A stretch of 64,000 nt of DNA from Sequoia sempervirens (GCA_007258455.2 VDFB02252616.1:124789760-124853759); one strand, 5' to 3'; numbered from the stretch's first letter, positions 11,222 to 22,813 are shown. Notes: generated by a model from the letters alone, not told the origin. Numbers and translations: made by a program.

Positions 11222-12189
11222 AACTATTTGTTACAACTCAACTCTCCACCTCCTCAGGTGTGAAGACCATTAAACCACCACATGGGAATTTTTTCTTTTC
11301 TCAAGGCTATTTTATACCCTACAAACTAATTCAACAATAATTTGCTTAAGCATGAAGGAGTGATAATAGAAGCAAATAGATCTCAATATCTAACATAGTT
11401 AATACAATTTTGTGCATTTTGGATATTTCCACATAATTTAAAATGGCCATCAAGAGATAGAAAAAAGTGAAGAATTAGAGACCAAGCATCGAAGAATCCA
11501 AAGCCTCCATAGTTTCTCAATCTTTCTATAGCGGAGACGGGAGCTTTCTAGCTAAGGTTTTGATTAATAAAAGAGTAGGATGGATTCAAGGGACTCTGAT
11601 TGAGATTTGGTCCAAGGAAATGGGTGGTTTTAATAGTTCACAAAATGAAATGGTAAATAAAAGAAGCCCAAATTGAAGACTCGATAGAGGTTTGAGATGA
11701 TAAATATACAATTAATATGACTTACCACTTCTAACGTTGACAAAATTCCCATTAATGCTTCATTTGACCAACGATTTTCTGAAAGATTTTTCAAAGTTTT
11801 GAAGGATGAAAATAATGATGAACACTATGTTTTTGACATTTTTAAATTAAAATATTTAAGTATTTTACTAATAAAAAATAATGTTATGTAAAGTTTGTTA
11901 TTAATTGTTTTGAATTATATGAAAATTGTAAAGTAGGTGAAAATTTAAGATAATAGAAATTTGAATAAATAATATTGATTAATTTTTTAATTATTTGATT
12001 GTTCTCACAATCTTTTCTCCCTCTTTTATTCTAATTTTTTTTTATTTAAGAGTTTGTATTTTAACTTTATAAAAATAATATTCATTTTACACATTTTTTA
12101 TTTTTACTTGTTAATAATCTTAATTAATAATTAATTTAAAATCATAAATACAATAATAATTTCCTTAAAAGTCTAGGATCCATACTTAC
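11222..12189. other. AT-rich non-coding DNA between MITE fragments
   Basis: No supported gene or RNA. Consists of A/T homopolymer-rich sequence. Confidence 0.5.
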
Positions 12190-12522
12190 TAGAGGAGAGG
12201 ACCCACTAGTTGAGTATGTTTCAATAGTTGTGATAGGAGTTGTTTATATAATGTCCAATAGTTGTGATAGTAGTTGTTTATATAATGTTCAATAGTTGTG
12301 ACTTGACTATCCATAATTAAACAAAATGTATTCCTTTGATCTAAAAGAAACCAATCATGTGATGCTACACCAATGCTAAACTACCCATGATGTGAATGCA
12401 CAAGTATTGGTCTCACTTTTTTTTTGGGCCTTTTAGGACACCTTAACAAAAATTATGTTGATGTGGCATCATATTTGATGATGTGGCCCTAAACAAAAGT
12501 TATAAGTAGGCCACTTGTCAAG
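12190..12522. mobile_element. Left part of a GGGGAGAGGACC-type MITE, cut by the large inverted-repeat element
   Basis: Aligns in the same orientation with 18188-18500 of the intact copy: left terminus TA-GAGGAGAGGACC, then the CAATAGTTG repeats, the block around ATGATGTGAATGCACAAG and the block around GATGTGGCATCATATTTG. Homology stops at CTTGTCAAG (about 12522), exactly where the arm of the inverted-repeat element begins. Confidence 0.75.
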
Positions 12523-12771
12523 AATGCACCCAGCATGGATGCATGGGCATGAATTTTTTTTAGTAATGTATGGGAATATACGAGGAGTGCAACATTTATT
12601 TTAAAAAGATATGATTATATTTAATTTATTTGATACGTACATTTAATTTTATTTTTTATTAAATATATATTATATTTATTTTATTTTTTCAATATTAGAA
12701 TTTTAAAATTATAAAAATATTAAAATATTAATAAAATTTAATTAAAATTTAAAATTTTATTTTAGTGTAAA

Positions 12772-12831
<60 letters not shown>

Positions 12832-13455
12832 ATTAAATTAATTTAAATATTAAAATTTATATATATATATATATTTAATTTTTAAATTTCTATTTTTAAA
12901 ATAGAATTTAAGATATAAGTAAATCTTTAAATTTTAAACTTTTCTTAATATAGATTATTTAAATAAAATGCTATTATTATTATTTTTTTAAATCACATTT
13001 TGATAGTTGAATATATTAAAACATTTCTAATATATTTTTAATTTAAAAAATATTATAATAAAAATTATATTTTTTTAATTTTTAATTTTTTAAATATATC
13101 TTTTAACTTTTTCAAATATATCACATATATACAAAATTACCTAATCAATAATTTATGTTCCTCAAATTGTATTCATTGCATTTTGCATAATAGATTTTGA
13201 TTAATATATTTAATTATGTTAATATTCATGAGAAACTAATATTTAGTTTTAATTAAAAAAATTTCTTTATACTATTATGTTGATTGAATCAAATAATACA
13301 CAACACTTTTCTTGAATTTATTTAAATTTATTAAATAAATGTACACAACATTTTTCTTGATATTATTTAGGTTAAAATTTTAAAAATAACTAATTAACCC
13401 ATTGCAATAGTACTAATAAAGTAAACACTTGAATAAATATAATAATTTACTATTT
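12519..13455. repeat. Left arm of the large inverted repeat
   Basis: Reverse complement of 16160-17203 apart from insertions. The arm contains the pre-insertion (empty) version of the SINE site near 13100-13150, which gives an internal reference for the insertion in the right arm. Confidence 0.75.
12783..12829. repeat. (AT)n microsatellite
   Basis: About 23 uninterrupted AT dinucleotides inside an AT-rich segment present only in the left arm. A shorter (AT)n run follows near 12860-12872. Confidence 0.9.
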
Positions 13456-14063
13456 TTGTGCTTATTTTGTGGAAATATCATGATACATGCACATAATGAA
13501 AAATGGAATACTCTAGTGTAAAATTAAGCCTATTCACATATATTTTACCTCACCCAACCTTATTCTTATTGACACATCTTCACTTTTATTTATGCATGTC
13601 TCCATATACTTAATTTATCCATTTGATTATCTATATCAATATGTAAAATAATTCTACACCCATGCTTGTTTCCCACCTATAGCCAAGTATCCATATTTTT
13701 AGGCAATTTATTATGTGTAGGTGGAAATATTTATTTATTTAATTTAATTTTAGATAATGCACACACATTTAGGAATATGTAATTTGAGGATAACATAGAA
13801 GGATGGTGAATAGCCACACATTTGTATTTAGGTCTTAAAAAAGAGAAAATATTTTTTTTTGAAAAAAATTATCATGTCTTTGATCATTTATGAAATTTGA
13901 TACATAAACATTCTTAATTGTGTAACATGAAAAAAAAAAGAGTGAGATTCAATCAATTGTAAATGAAAAACTTTACTAGCCCACCCCAACAACCTATATT
14001 GGATAATATCACATCCATTCTTGATTTTTTGCACCAATAAAAAAGTAATATCAAATCTTAGTA

Positions 14064-14781
14064 GGGTGTTGTCACAATAGTGGTTTACAATTCCTGAGAG
14101 GAATGGATTTTAGCTGAAATCACATATTTTTAGAAAATATAATGATTTAAGCCTTAAAAAGTTTCATTTTAAGGATTCCAATTGAAGAGGGTTTGATCAA
14201 ATCACCTTAGATCAAACCCCCTTGATAGAACCTCGCTAGTTTTAAACCATACCTATAAATGCGTCTCCTTTACACCTATCAAAATGCTGATAAAAAATCA
14301 CTTTTGATTTAGCTTTTGGGGGATCAAATGAATTCATTTTAAATTCATTTTAAATGATTATGGTATTACTTAGAACAAGCTATCCAATGAATATAATTTT
14401 AATATGTTTTGGTTTTGTTATGTATTTATTTTTTAAGTTTTATTAAACGTAGGTTTTTCATCAAAAATGAATTTCTTTGTTCTTCACATGTGGAAAAATA
14501 GAAGACTATCAAAAAAAAAATACTTTGAAACTTGATTAAGGAAAAAATATTCAATAAAAGACCATCTAACTAAGTGAAAGCACTAGATATCAGAGTTACA
14601 AATCTAAATTTGAAAGAATTAGAATCTACAGACAAAATTTGATGAGACTCTAGTTTGCACCATCTTCAAATTTCTCATGGTTTAGCCACTATAGGTGCCC
14701 GAATGTGAAGATTTAGTTAAAAATAATAATTTCAGTGTCCAGTTTGGCCAAAAATTGTAAACCACTATTATGGGATCACCC
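14064..14781. mobile_element. 718-bp MITE-like element with 29-bp TIRs
   Basis: Left end 14064-14092 and right end 14753-14781 are inverted repeats matching at 25 of 29 positions. They share the inner word AATAGTGGTTTACAATT and termini GGGTG/CACCC. Both sides are flanked by AGTA (14060-14063 and 14782-14785), a plausible 4-bp target-site duplication. No coding capacity. Nested in the loop of the larger inverted-repeat element. Confidence 0.7.
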
Positions 14782-16159
14782 AGTAAATGATTTTTTGTGT
14801 CAAAATTTTCAACTTGGTTTAATACTCAAGGAAAAGTATGATAGTAGATTATTTATTTCCCAATTAGTAGATAAGACATTACCTTTCATTCAAATTTTAA
14901 AAAGATTTTAAATTTGAATGAAAATAAGATTGTCCAAAGGTTTTTTTTTATATGAAATAATACTTGCTAATTCCCCTTGTCCTCATGTTAGTTATCCATG
15001 GGAATACTTTACATAATGTATATTATTTACTATTGCAATGCTCAAAGTATGAAAATGTTGATATATGTGAAAGACCTAACACTTGATCATTTCTACAATT
15101 GTAACTTATTTCTTTTATGTAGATTTTTGAAGATGAATTGTTGGATCTTAGACATGAAAGAGGGGTTAGTGTAGCTTTTGGCTTGTAATTGATGGAATGC
15201 AACTTTTGTATCATGCTAGGCCAGGTGAGGATGGCAATTTAACAAATTTTTCAAATGATTGAAGACAACAAATGATTCACCTAAAAATCATGTTTGCTAC
15301 TTATATTTTAGCGCTAAATCAAAATGTGTCACTATTCATTACCCTTGTAAATGCTCATCAAATGCTATATATAAATGTGTGTGTATGGAAAATGAATGTC
15401 TTTATCTAGCACATGAAAATAAATTATGCAAACATCTCCATAGTTGATTTTATGTGGGAGAGACAAAGGGGAAAATAAAATGAATTAAATTTTATTTTAG
15501 GTAGGTTAAGATCACACTCATGAGGATGACCTTACAATTAGAAACTTGACTTGGGATTAGACAAACAAAATGGATAATGATAGATAGACCCAATGTAGGG
15601 ATAAATGTATGGATCCATATTGATAATCAAATAGATAGATCAAGTGTATAAGAACATATGCACATAGAAGTAAGGTTCGTCAATAAATGTAAGATCATGT
15701 GTGGATAATATTGAGATACAAGATAGGTTAATGAGTTTGACTTTGCACTAGACTATGACATTTTCCATCATGTATATGTATAAATATATTTCCCTAAAAT
15801 ATGACAAAACTAAACAGGAAAAGGCATTGAGATAATTTTTTAACACATGATCTTTCCCTCATAGTTGGTTTTGATTTTTTATTTATTTTTGGCATATTCA
15901 TTATCATTACCTTATACTTTTGTTATCATTGCATTGACCTATGTATTTATTATACAATACTAAGAAAATAGAGTTCACTTCTAGTAAATTATAGTTAATA
16001 ATTATCTTAAATGTTTGGAAGATGCTATACATTACATGATTTTTCAAATTTTCTTATTTTTGGTGGAGTTTATATTTGAAGGAGAATATATGAAGGTAAA
16101 TCTATATCATTTTAGGAGAATATTGATATCTCTTTAGATAATAAATCAAGAAATAATGT

Positions 16160-17203
16160 ATTAATATTAAATTATTATATTTATTCAAATGTTTATATTA
16201 TTAGTACTATTGCCATGGGTTAATTAGTTATTTTTATTTTCTATCTTATTTTATCTTAAATATTGAAATATTTTTACATTAAATAAAAATTTCAACTAAA
16301 TAACATCAAGAAAAATGTTGTGTACATTTATTTAATAAATTTAAATAAATTTAAATAAATTCAAGAAAAGTGTTGCGTATTATTTGATTCAATCAACTTA
16401 AATAACATAAAGAAAAGTTTTTTACTAATATCATTAAAACCTAAGGTTTTTAATTAAAACTAAATATTAGTTTCCTAAGAAAATTAACATAATTAAATAT
16501 ATTGATCAAAATCTATTATCCAAAATACAATGAATACAATTTGAGGAACATAAATTATTGATTATGTAATTTTGTATATATATGATATATTTAAAAAAAA
16601 ATAAAAAATAAAAAAAATTGTTGGTATTGGCATGGTGTGATGGTTTATAGGTGGCATTGTTGTTCTTGCCACCAAGGTTCAAACTTTGTTGGGGTGGTAT
16701 TGTTGAATGGTTGTATCCGGTTCATAGCTCCCATCAAAAGCATTTACCCCTTGAATAAAAAAAATAAAAATAAAATTTATTGATTATGTAATTTTGTATA
16801 TATATGATATATTTAAAAAAAATTGAAAAATATATTTAAAAAGTATTTTTTTAAATTAAAAATATATTAAAAATATTTTAATATATTCAACTATCAAAAT
16901 GTGATTTAAAAAATAATAATAATAATAGTATTTTATTCAAAGAATCTATATTAAGAAAAGTTTAAAATTTAATAAAAGGTAAAATTAAATTTACGTATCA
17001 AATAAATTAAATATAATCTTATTTTTTAAAAATAAATGGTGCACTCCTCGTATATTCCCATACATTACTAAAAACTTTCCGGGGCCAATACGAAATAACC
17101 TGCAATTAATAAACACAGGCAGTTTGCACAGTTTTCACGGAACGAGAGAAACGAGGAAATGGATGGCATCCATGTCCATGCATCCATGCTGGGTACATTC
17201 TTG
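16160..17203. repeat. Right arm of the large inverted repeat
   Basis: Reverse complement of the left arm, with a SINE (16601-16776) and the segment 17071-17170 as additions. The two arms differ by small indels, so the duplication is old. Confidence 0.75.
16555..16822 (+). mobile_element. tRNA-like SINE with 46-bp flanking direct repeats
   Basis: A body of about 176 bp (16601-16776) contains a box-A-like stretch (TGGTGTGATGGTTTATAGG) and a box-B-like GGTTCAAACT about 30 bases further. It ends in an A-rich tail (TTGAATAAAAAAAATAAAAA). The 46 bases at 16555-16600 recur perfectly at 16777-16822, and the opposite inverted-repeat arm has this sequence only once with no insertion. This strongly supports a clean retroposition event. 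A 46-bp duplication is longer than usual for SINEs. Family unknown. Confidence 0.65.
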
Positions 17204-17298
17204 CGGCTGGATAGCCGCTGCCGTGGAAAATACCTCCTACTTAGTAATAATTTAACTGCACGTCATCCCTGTAATAAGGAGTAACATCGTACGTCAAA
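17204..17298. other. Unclassified flank of the inverted-repeat element
   Basis: More GC-rich than the surroundings and includes the self-complementary motif GCGGCTGGATAGCCGC (17203-17218). No gene seen. Confidence 0.4.
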
Positions 17299-17310
17299 AG
17301 GTATTATAAT

Positions 17311-17335
17311 ATATTCCTAGTCCGACTAGGAATAT
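17311..17335. repeat. 25-bp perfect palindrome
   Basis: Arms of 12 bases (ATATTCCTAGTC and GACTAGGAATAT) around one central C. It overlaps the left copy of the 21-bp direct repeat. Confidence 0.85.
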
Positions 17336-17626
17336 TTGGTACTTACACAAATTCAACAACTTTATTTAATTAAAAGTGTATCAAGAATTGAAGGCTCACT
17401 GTACAAACTGACAATACGGCCAAGGTCCGGCAGCCTTCTCAGATGTAAAATCTGGAAGCAATCTTTCTCTAGTACTATTGATATGTATATATTCAATGAC
17501 TGATTCAGCTTGATTCAGCTCGCTCGTGTCAGTGATTTATTTGGCCTAGTTTTCTAGTCAGTCATTGTCGTATCTATCTCGGACGAGTACAAATTAATTC
17601 ATTACATTCTGATATTATTCATTATT

Positions 17627-17824
17627 GTGCCTTACATTCTTGGAAGATGTAAATATTTTTGGCGCTCGTTCTTCTGGCAGATTTGGACCCTCCTCGGTCT
17701 GCTAACCCGACTGCCGCTTCTCTTGACATTGCCCGTTACCGCTGCTCAGTTTCTGGTTGAGAAGTCTGAGAACTGCGAAGAGAAGCATTACCTATATGGT
17801 TTACGCAGGTTTTGGAGAAAGTAA
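17627..17824 (+). CDS. Short hydrophobic ORF of unknown nature
   Basis: 65 codons with a possible single membrane segment (residues about 18-42, WQIWTLLGLLTRLPLLLTLP) and basic ends (GLRRFWRK at the C-terminus). There is no ATG at its start (GTG, with an open frame further upstream), so if it is coding it is part of an exon. Codon-level GC is higher than in neighbouring DNA, the only positive sign. I do not recognise it, and it may be chance. Confidence 0.15.
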   Translation: MPYILGRCKYFWRSFFWQIWTLLGLLTRLPLLLTLPVTAAQFLVEKSENCEEKHYLYGLRRFWRK

Positions 17825-18187
17825 ATGCTGTAAACACCTCACCAACAATGGCTGTTTCAATTTCATATGCTTAACAAAACTTTAATCACTTGAGACTAAA
17901 GTTCAGAGTGTATCTCCATCTTGCACCAGGTACACGATACATCTGTTTTTTCAAGTTTGATTGTGAAAATTAAGATTTAAAGATTATGTTAACTTTTTAT
18001 TGGTATTTATAGTGAGCTTTTGTGAGAGGATTTTATAGTTAATTATAATGAGTCTGTGAACGCAAGTAGAGAGATTTTATAATGTTATTAACAAACTGTG
18101 ATTCAAAAAGTTTTATTGAGGTATTATAATATATTCCTATGGCCTGTGAAAATATTAGGATTCTGAAAGGTTCTATATAATATGATG

Positions 18188-18594
18188 TAGGGGAGAGGAC
18201 CCAGTAGTAGAGCATGTTTCAATAGTTGAGATAGTTTTTGTTAATATAATGGCCAATAGTTGTTTATATAATGTCAATAGTTGTGACTTTACTATCCATA
18301 ATTAAACAAAATGTATTCTTTTGATCTAAAAAGTAACCAATCATGTGATGCCACATCAGCATGATGTGAATGCACAAGTATTGGTCTCACTTTTTTTTTG
18401 GGCCTTTTTAGACACCTTGACAAAAAGCATGCTGATGTGGCATCATATTTGATGATGTGGCCTTGAAACAAAAGTTATAAGCAGGGGACTTGCCAAGTAA
18501 GCTGCTGTAAAAAATTGGGAGTGATTTGAAATTTCCACGTAGGATAATTAGAACCGCAAAGTTAGGGTGCACCACTACTAGGTCCTTTCCCCTA
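18188..18594. mobile_element. Intact 407-bp MITE with TA flanks
   Basis: Termini GGGGAGAGGACC (18190) and GGTCCTTTCCCC (ending 18592) form TIRs of about 24 bp with a few mismatches, flanked on both sides by TA, as for Tc1/mariner-type (Stowaway-like) target sites. No coding capacity. Two partial relatives lie at 11163-11221 and 12190-12522. Superfamily assignment is inference. Confidence 0.75.
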
Positions 18595-20228
18595 TCTTAA
18601 TATATAAAATATCACCAATTTTTTCTTTTTTCTTTTTTAAACTTTTAGAGCTATATATTTTAAAACGATTCAGTAATTTTTTAGGGGCAAACTTCATTTT
18701 ACTGTGAAGGGCTTCTCAAACGTAAGCATTTCGAAAAGCCAGTGTGAGTGTTTGTTACGATGCAAAACACAGTTTTGGAAGCAAACTCGCTGAGATTTAT
18801 GCTTATAGTAATATTCTAAAGAGTATATTTTTGTTTACATATCCTTACAAACCCATAAACATTAGCTTTAGATAAAGGGTAATCAGAAGCACATTTGCTG
18901 AAGTTTGATTTTTTTAATCATGAAAGTTGGAGGACAAACGGTGACACTACTTACTTCTTTTTGAAATATGCTTCAAGCTGCCGAATCTATCACTTACCAT
19001 ATTTCATTTATTCTTAAAGCTTATAGATTTCATGCGCTTACACTTACGCTCTGTCGTATGGTAAGCTTTAAAGCGAGAAAGAAAAAAGTAGGAGATGAAT
19101 GTTAAATCTTTATTAACCAAAAACTAGATAGCCATTTGGGGTTGGATTTGACGGCTTTAGAATTCCTCATGTGCTAGAGTCTGAACACTGACTAACACCT
19201 AATAACACCTAATAGATGGTATTGATTTGGTATTGTAGATTTGTGAAAGGCTTATCAATGATGGAAGCTTGCATTTATTTTAATATTCTAAATACAATGA
19301 CTGTCTGATGAGCGGTTGACCGCTTTTTATCTGTACAAATAGTGCTCAACAGGGTTGTTACCTACAGCTAGGGCCTACCATTAATAGAACAATATATATT
19401 TTCTTTGTTGAAAAGAATATGACCCAGAGAACATCCATGTAATATCTATATCATCTTATAACTCCTGAAGAAGAAATTGAATGGGAGCTGAGCTATACTA
19501 TTGCCTGCAGAATGGTACAATGTCGAAGCTTAACTACCCTGTACTTCACGTAAAGGCCTATCCTAGACGAACCGGTGTTCCACGGAGTTTCACCTTCTAA
19601 TATGAAGAGTAAAAGAAAACAAGTTGAACGAATATCCAAACGAGCACTCGAATTTCAAAGAAAATGAAGGATGTGAAGGTAAGAAGAGTTAAATGGCTGG
19701 CAAATATTGTGGTCAATTTACCACTTGATTACAATATGTCACACTCTAGGGTGGAGGTTGAAGGTAGAGGTTCTCATTATTTAAATACCAATACACTAGC
19801 GATTGCACCTTGGTGTGCAATGAGTACGCCGAAGATATATGGAAGATCAATTAGGTAAAAAGTTTGGTCTATTATTTGAAAAAACAAGATAGTTAAAAGT
19901 TATTTTCAGTTTAAAAATTAAGATTGGAGAAGTGAGAAGTCAATACCGGCGAAGAAGAGTTTGGAGGATCGGAAACTAATAGCGGCGGGGAAAGCATCAA
20001 AAATGGCGAAAAGCAACCGAAAATACTGCGAAAAATGACGAATGGGTGAGATTCATGTAATCGTCTTGCATTGATACAGACGCAAGATAGCCGCCAAAAA
20101 CTGCTCTGTGCGGGAATGTTGGTTTTGGGCTTCCTCCACAAGCTTCACCAGTTTTGCCACTGTAGAACCATCTGCCCTGGCTACAGTCGTTACACTTGAA
20201 TACCCTGCATTTTTTAGTAGTTTAACTT
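18595..20228. other. Non-coding DNA upstream of the oxidase fragment
   Basis: I looked for further multicopper-oxidase exons on the plus strand and saw none. Short ORFs (for example 19664-19858) have no recognisable motif. Confidence 0.45.
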
Positions 20229-20471
20229 AATTCCACCGTAGATTTGATTTTGCAGAATGCCAACATGCTAGCCAACAATGCAAGTGAGATACATCCGTGG
20301 CTTCTTCATTGGCATGATTTTTGGTTTTGGGCACACGGCGAAGGGGCATTTGATCCCTTGAAGGATACAGACAAATTTAACCTAATAAATCCTCCAATGA
20401 AGAACACCATGCCTTTGCTTCGATATGGATGGACGGCTATCAGATTCAGAGCACATTTACCTATTTCGTGA
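20229..20471 (+). pseudogene. Ascorbate oxidase-like multicopper oxidase fragment
   Basis: The frame reads [20 protein letters not shown], then [19 protein letters not shown] and [25 protein letters not shown]. This is the C-terminal cupredoxin domain of plant L-ascorbate oxidases. The copper-binding stretch, normally H-P-W-H-L-H-G-H, reads HPWLLHWH, so the middle copper-binding His is Leu and the Gly is Trp. The later HCHIEPHLHMG-type motif with the type-1 Cys is missing, because homology ends at about 20443 and the frame stops at 20469-20471. An in-frame TAA lies just upstream (20223-20225). A decayed fragment without the rest of the enzyme. The living enzyme is an apoplastic copper oxidase. 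Confidence 0.8.
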
Positions 20472-21865
20472 ATTCGGTGTGTCAAGCACGGCAGGCTAAA
20501 AGTAAAAATGACATTGCATTTCTTGTGTCAAGCGCAACAACAGAGGGAGAGGCGTGAACAAGCCGACAACTCAGCCACTTCGCCCACAACAAACAGATGA
20601 GGTGTTTCGCTTGAACCAGACATATTTACAAAATCGAACTTTGCCTGCAACGGGCTCCTCAATGTCCATTATTAGTTAAAATTTCAACGACAGAAATGAA
20701 CGGTCAACATTATTTCTCTGGTCAGAATGATGATCTGAGCCGTTGATGGTAAAACTTAGCTCGTGCATCTCATATAAGAATATGCCTTCGGCGTAAATAA
20801 GGTGAATTGATGGTAAAGTGCGAAAGCTAGTTCTGCCATTTTTTTAAAAAGTAGACTAAAATTTTGAATTCCCACTAAAACCCAAGATGATATTCTTGAA
20901 TCCAAACATGACAAGTTTCTTTTAAGTTGGTCGTTACTCTATTCCAAACCTAACCTATATGTCTCATCAGTTACCTGTAGATTTGTCTCATTAGTTGGAT
21001 CACTTAGTGTATCTTGATAGGGTTGTTTGATGCCCCTGTTTCGTATTTCTTCTGATTTGAGTAAATTTTTACCCCTCCTTTATTGCAGATAGATAATGCA
21101 GCCGTTCATACCAACAACTCTTCATTTCTGAAAATCATCCCTCAATAAAAAATGATTTATTATTTTAACTAAAATTGCAAATCACGTGAAAACATAATAA
21201 TCAAATAAGATTGTTCTAGTATTGTAGATATGTGAAGACTCTAATGAGTTGAAAGCCTTACCAATCAAATTAACAAATACCAAAAGAATTGTTTGATTAA
21301 TAGTTGATAACTTTTTCAAACAAAAATGAATTAGCTTGATAATTTTAATTTAAAAAATATTGACTAATATTATTTACTTAAAAATAAAAAGGTACATTAA
21401 TGTTACACATATTCATGGCTTACACATAATCTCTTGACGCATATTTACTATTATATTATTTTATGTGAATTAATGATATTAAGACCTATATAAAACCAGA
21501 GATACCTTCATTTTTCTAAAATATCAATTGTCAATACATACGTTTTCTAAATACTATTAGTTGCATTCCATATTTTTCTTACTGAATATAATTCTTTTCA
21601 ATACACTTGGTTTCTATATTGTTGAATGTGGAGGAAAACTAAAATCTGACTGTAAAATGTGAATAACAAAGACTAATCATATCGTGCACCCAAAAAGATA
21701 GTTGGCCTTTCACACTAGGCAGTTTACTTTGGCCCTTTGATGGGATGTTGAAAGTAAATAGGGGCATTCTAGCATATTGTGTTTGAAGTTGGTTTGTTTC
21801 CTTTCTTGAAGGGTGACATGTTTAAGCTTTTTCTTGAAAAATGTTAATCATCTATCTATCAAAAT

Positions 21866-21935
21866 ATTAAACACTTTGGTTTTTAGATTTTTATATTTCT
21901 ATTAAACACTTTGGTTTTTAGATTTTTATATTTCT
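21866..21935. repeat. Perfect 35-bp tandem duplication
   Basis: Bases 21866-21900 are repeated exactly at 21901-21935 (unit begins ATTAAACACTTTGGTTTTTA). Confidence 0.9.
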
Positions 21936-22434
21936 ACTAGTTTTACAATGAAAAATAAAGTATTTTTATGTGCAATATAAGCTATTTTATATAAGTGTAT
22001 ACAAATAAGTATAAATTAGTTTGTATAAAATTATAATTTTTTTGGTTGATTATTTTGATTATATAGACAATCATATTTGTTATTTTTTTAAAATAAATCA
22101 ATTGGATAAGGTTACTTAACTTCATATCAAAGAATGAAGACTTTCAACAAAGATTCTAAAATATTTGAACTCTAGATAAGAAGTGTTTTCTCTTTACCAA
22201 ATGAATGTCTTAGATCGTGCATTGATCATCTATATTATTTAGGGTTGAGTCTAGGTCTCTATATTAGATTCATGATTGCAAACTCACCCTTTCACCCCAA
22301 ATTTTATCATATAAGATGTATAATATTGTTTTATGTTTTGTTTGACTTTAACTTGATTACTTCTTGCTAATCAAAAGGTTAGGAGTATTTAAGAATACCC
22401 TAGAAGGCTTCTTATTTTGTCACAGGGAGACATT

Positions 22435-22556
22435 TTCTACAAGATCAACCCATAGAGGATTCATATAATAAATCAATATCATAACACCTATAATCTTCTA
22501 CAAGATCAACCCATAGGGGATTCATCTAATAAACCAATGTCATAACACCTATAATC
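22435..22556. repeat. 61-bp tandem duplication
   Basis: 22435-22495 and 22496-22556 match with a few substitutions (shared CTACAAGATCAACCCATAG and ATAACACCTATAATC). Confidence 0.85.
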
Positions 22557-22813
22557 GTAGGGTAATATTAGGCAGTAATCTATTGCATGTTATATAAATA
22601 GAGACATTTTCGTTCAAATTTTTAGACATCATGGAAAAAAGTCTTTTTGAAATAGCTCTTTCAAACGTAACCAAAGCATTCAATAGGAATGTTTTTCGCA
22701 TGATTAGTAATTTTCAGTCGTCTTTTAAAAAAATATAATTGATTTAAACATTGGAAGCATGTCTTATAAATTTGTCTCTAACATCATGTTGTCATGTTCC
22801 ATGTGCAGAAGAC

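Larger units (their letters stand above)
12519..17203. mobile_element. 4.7-kb foldback or MULE-like element with arms of about 0.9-1.0 kb
   Basis: Bases 12519-12551 pair with 17171-17203 as reverse complements (31 of 33 by eye), and 12561-12590 pair perfectly with 17041-17070. Homology continues through the left arm to about 13455 and the right arm down to about 16160. The left arm has an AT-rich insertion (about 12660-12930). The right arm has a SINE and an extra stretch of about 100 bases (17071-17170). The loop (13456-16160) carries another MITE and no transposase-like ORF. No target-site duplication is evident. Long terminal inverted repeats suggest a non-autonomous Mutator-like or foldback element. 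The class is not proven. Confidence 0.75.
17299..18139. other. Segment bounded by a perfect 21-bp direct repeat
   Basis: The 21 bases at 17299-17319 recur perfectly at 18119-18139, enclosing about 800 bp that is less AT-rich than its surroundings. It may be an insertion with a long target duplication or a remnant of a duplication. It contains one short hydrophobic ORF (17627-17824). Confidence 0.5.
20472..22813. other. Non-coding DNA with two small tandem duplications
   Basis: No supported gene. Includes two tandem repeats listed separately. The last few hundred bases may hold the former promoter of the DUF247 pseudogene, but no clear TATA box or other element can be assigned. Confidence 0.5.

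Noticed and set aside
15259..15447. 62-codon Cys-rich ORF in the loop of the inverted-repeat element
   Set aside because: Cys and His spacing does not fit SWIM, MULE or other transposase zinc motifs well enough, and it is too short to support.
19664..19858. 64-codon plus-strand ORF, considered as an upstream exon of the ascorbate oxidase
   Set aside because: Only a vague likeness (VKW ... NLPLDY). No splice sites in phase and no copper-site motif.
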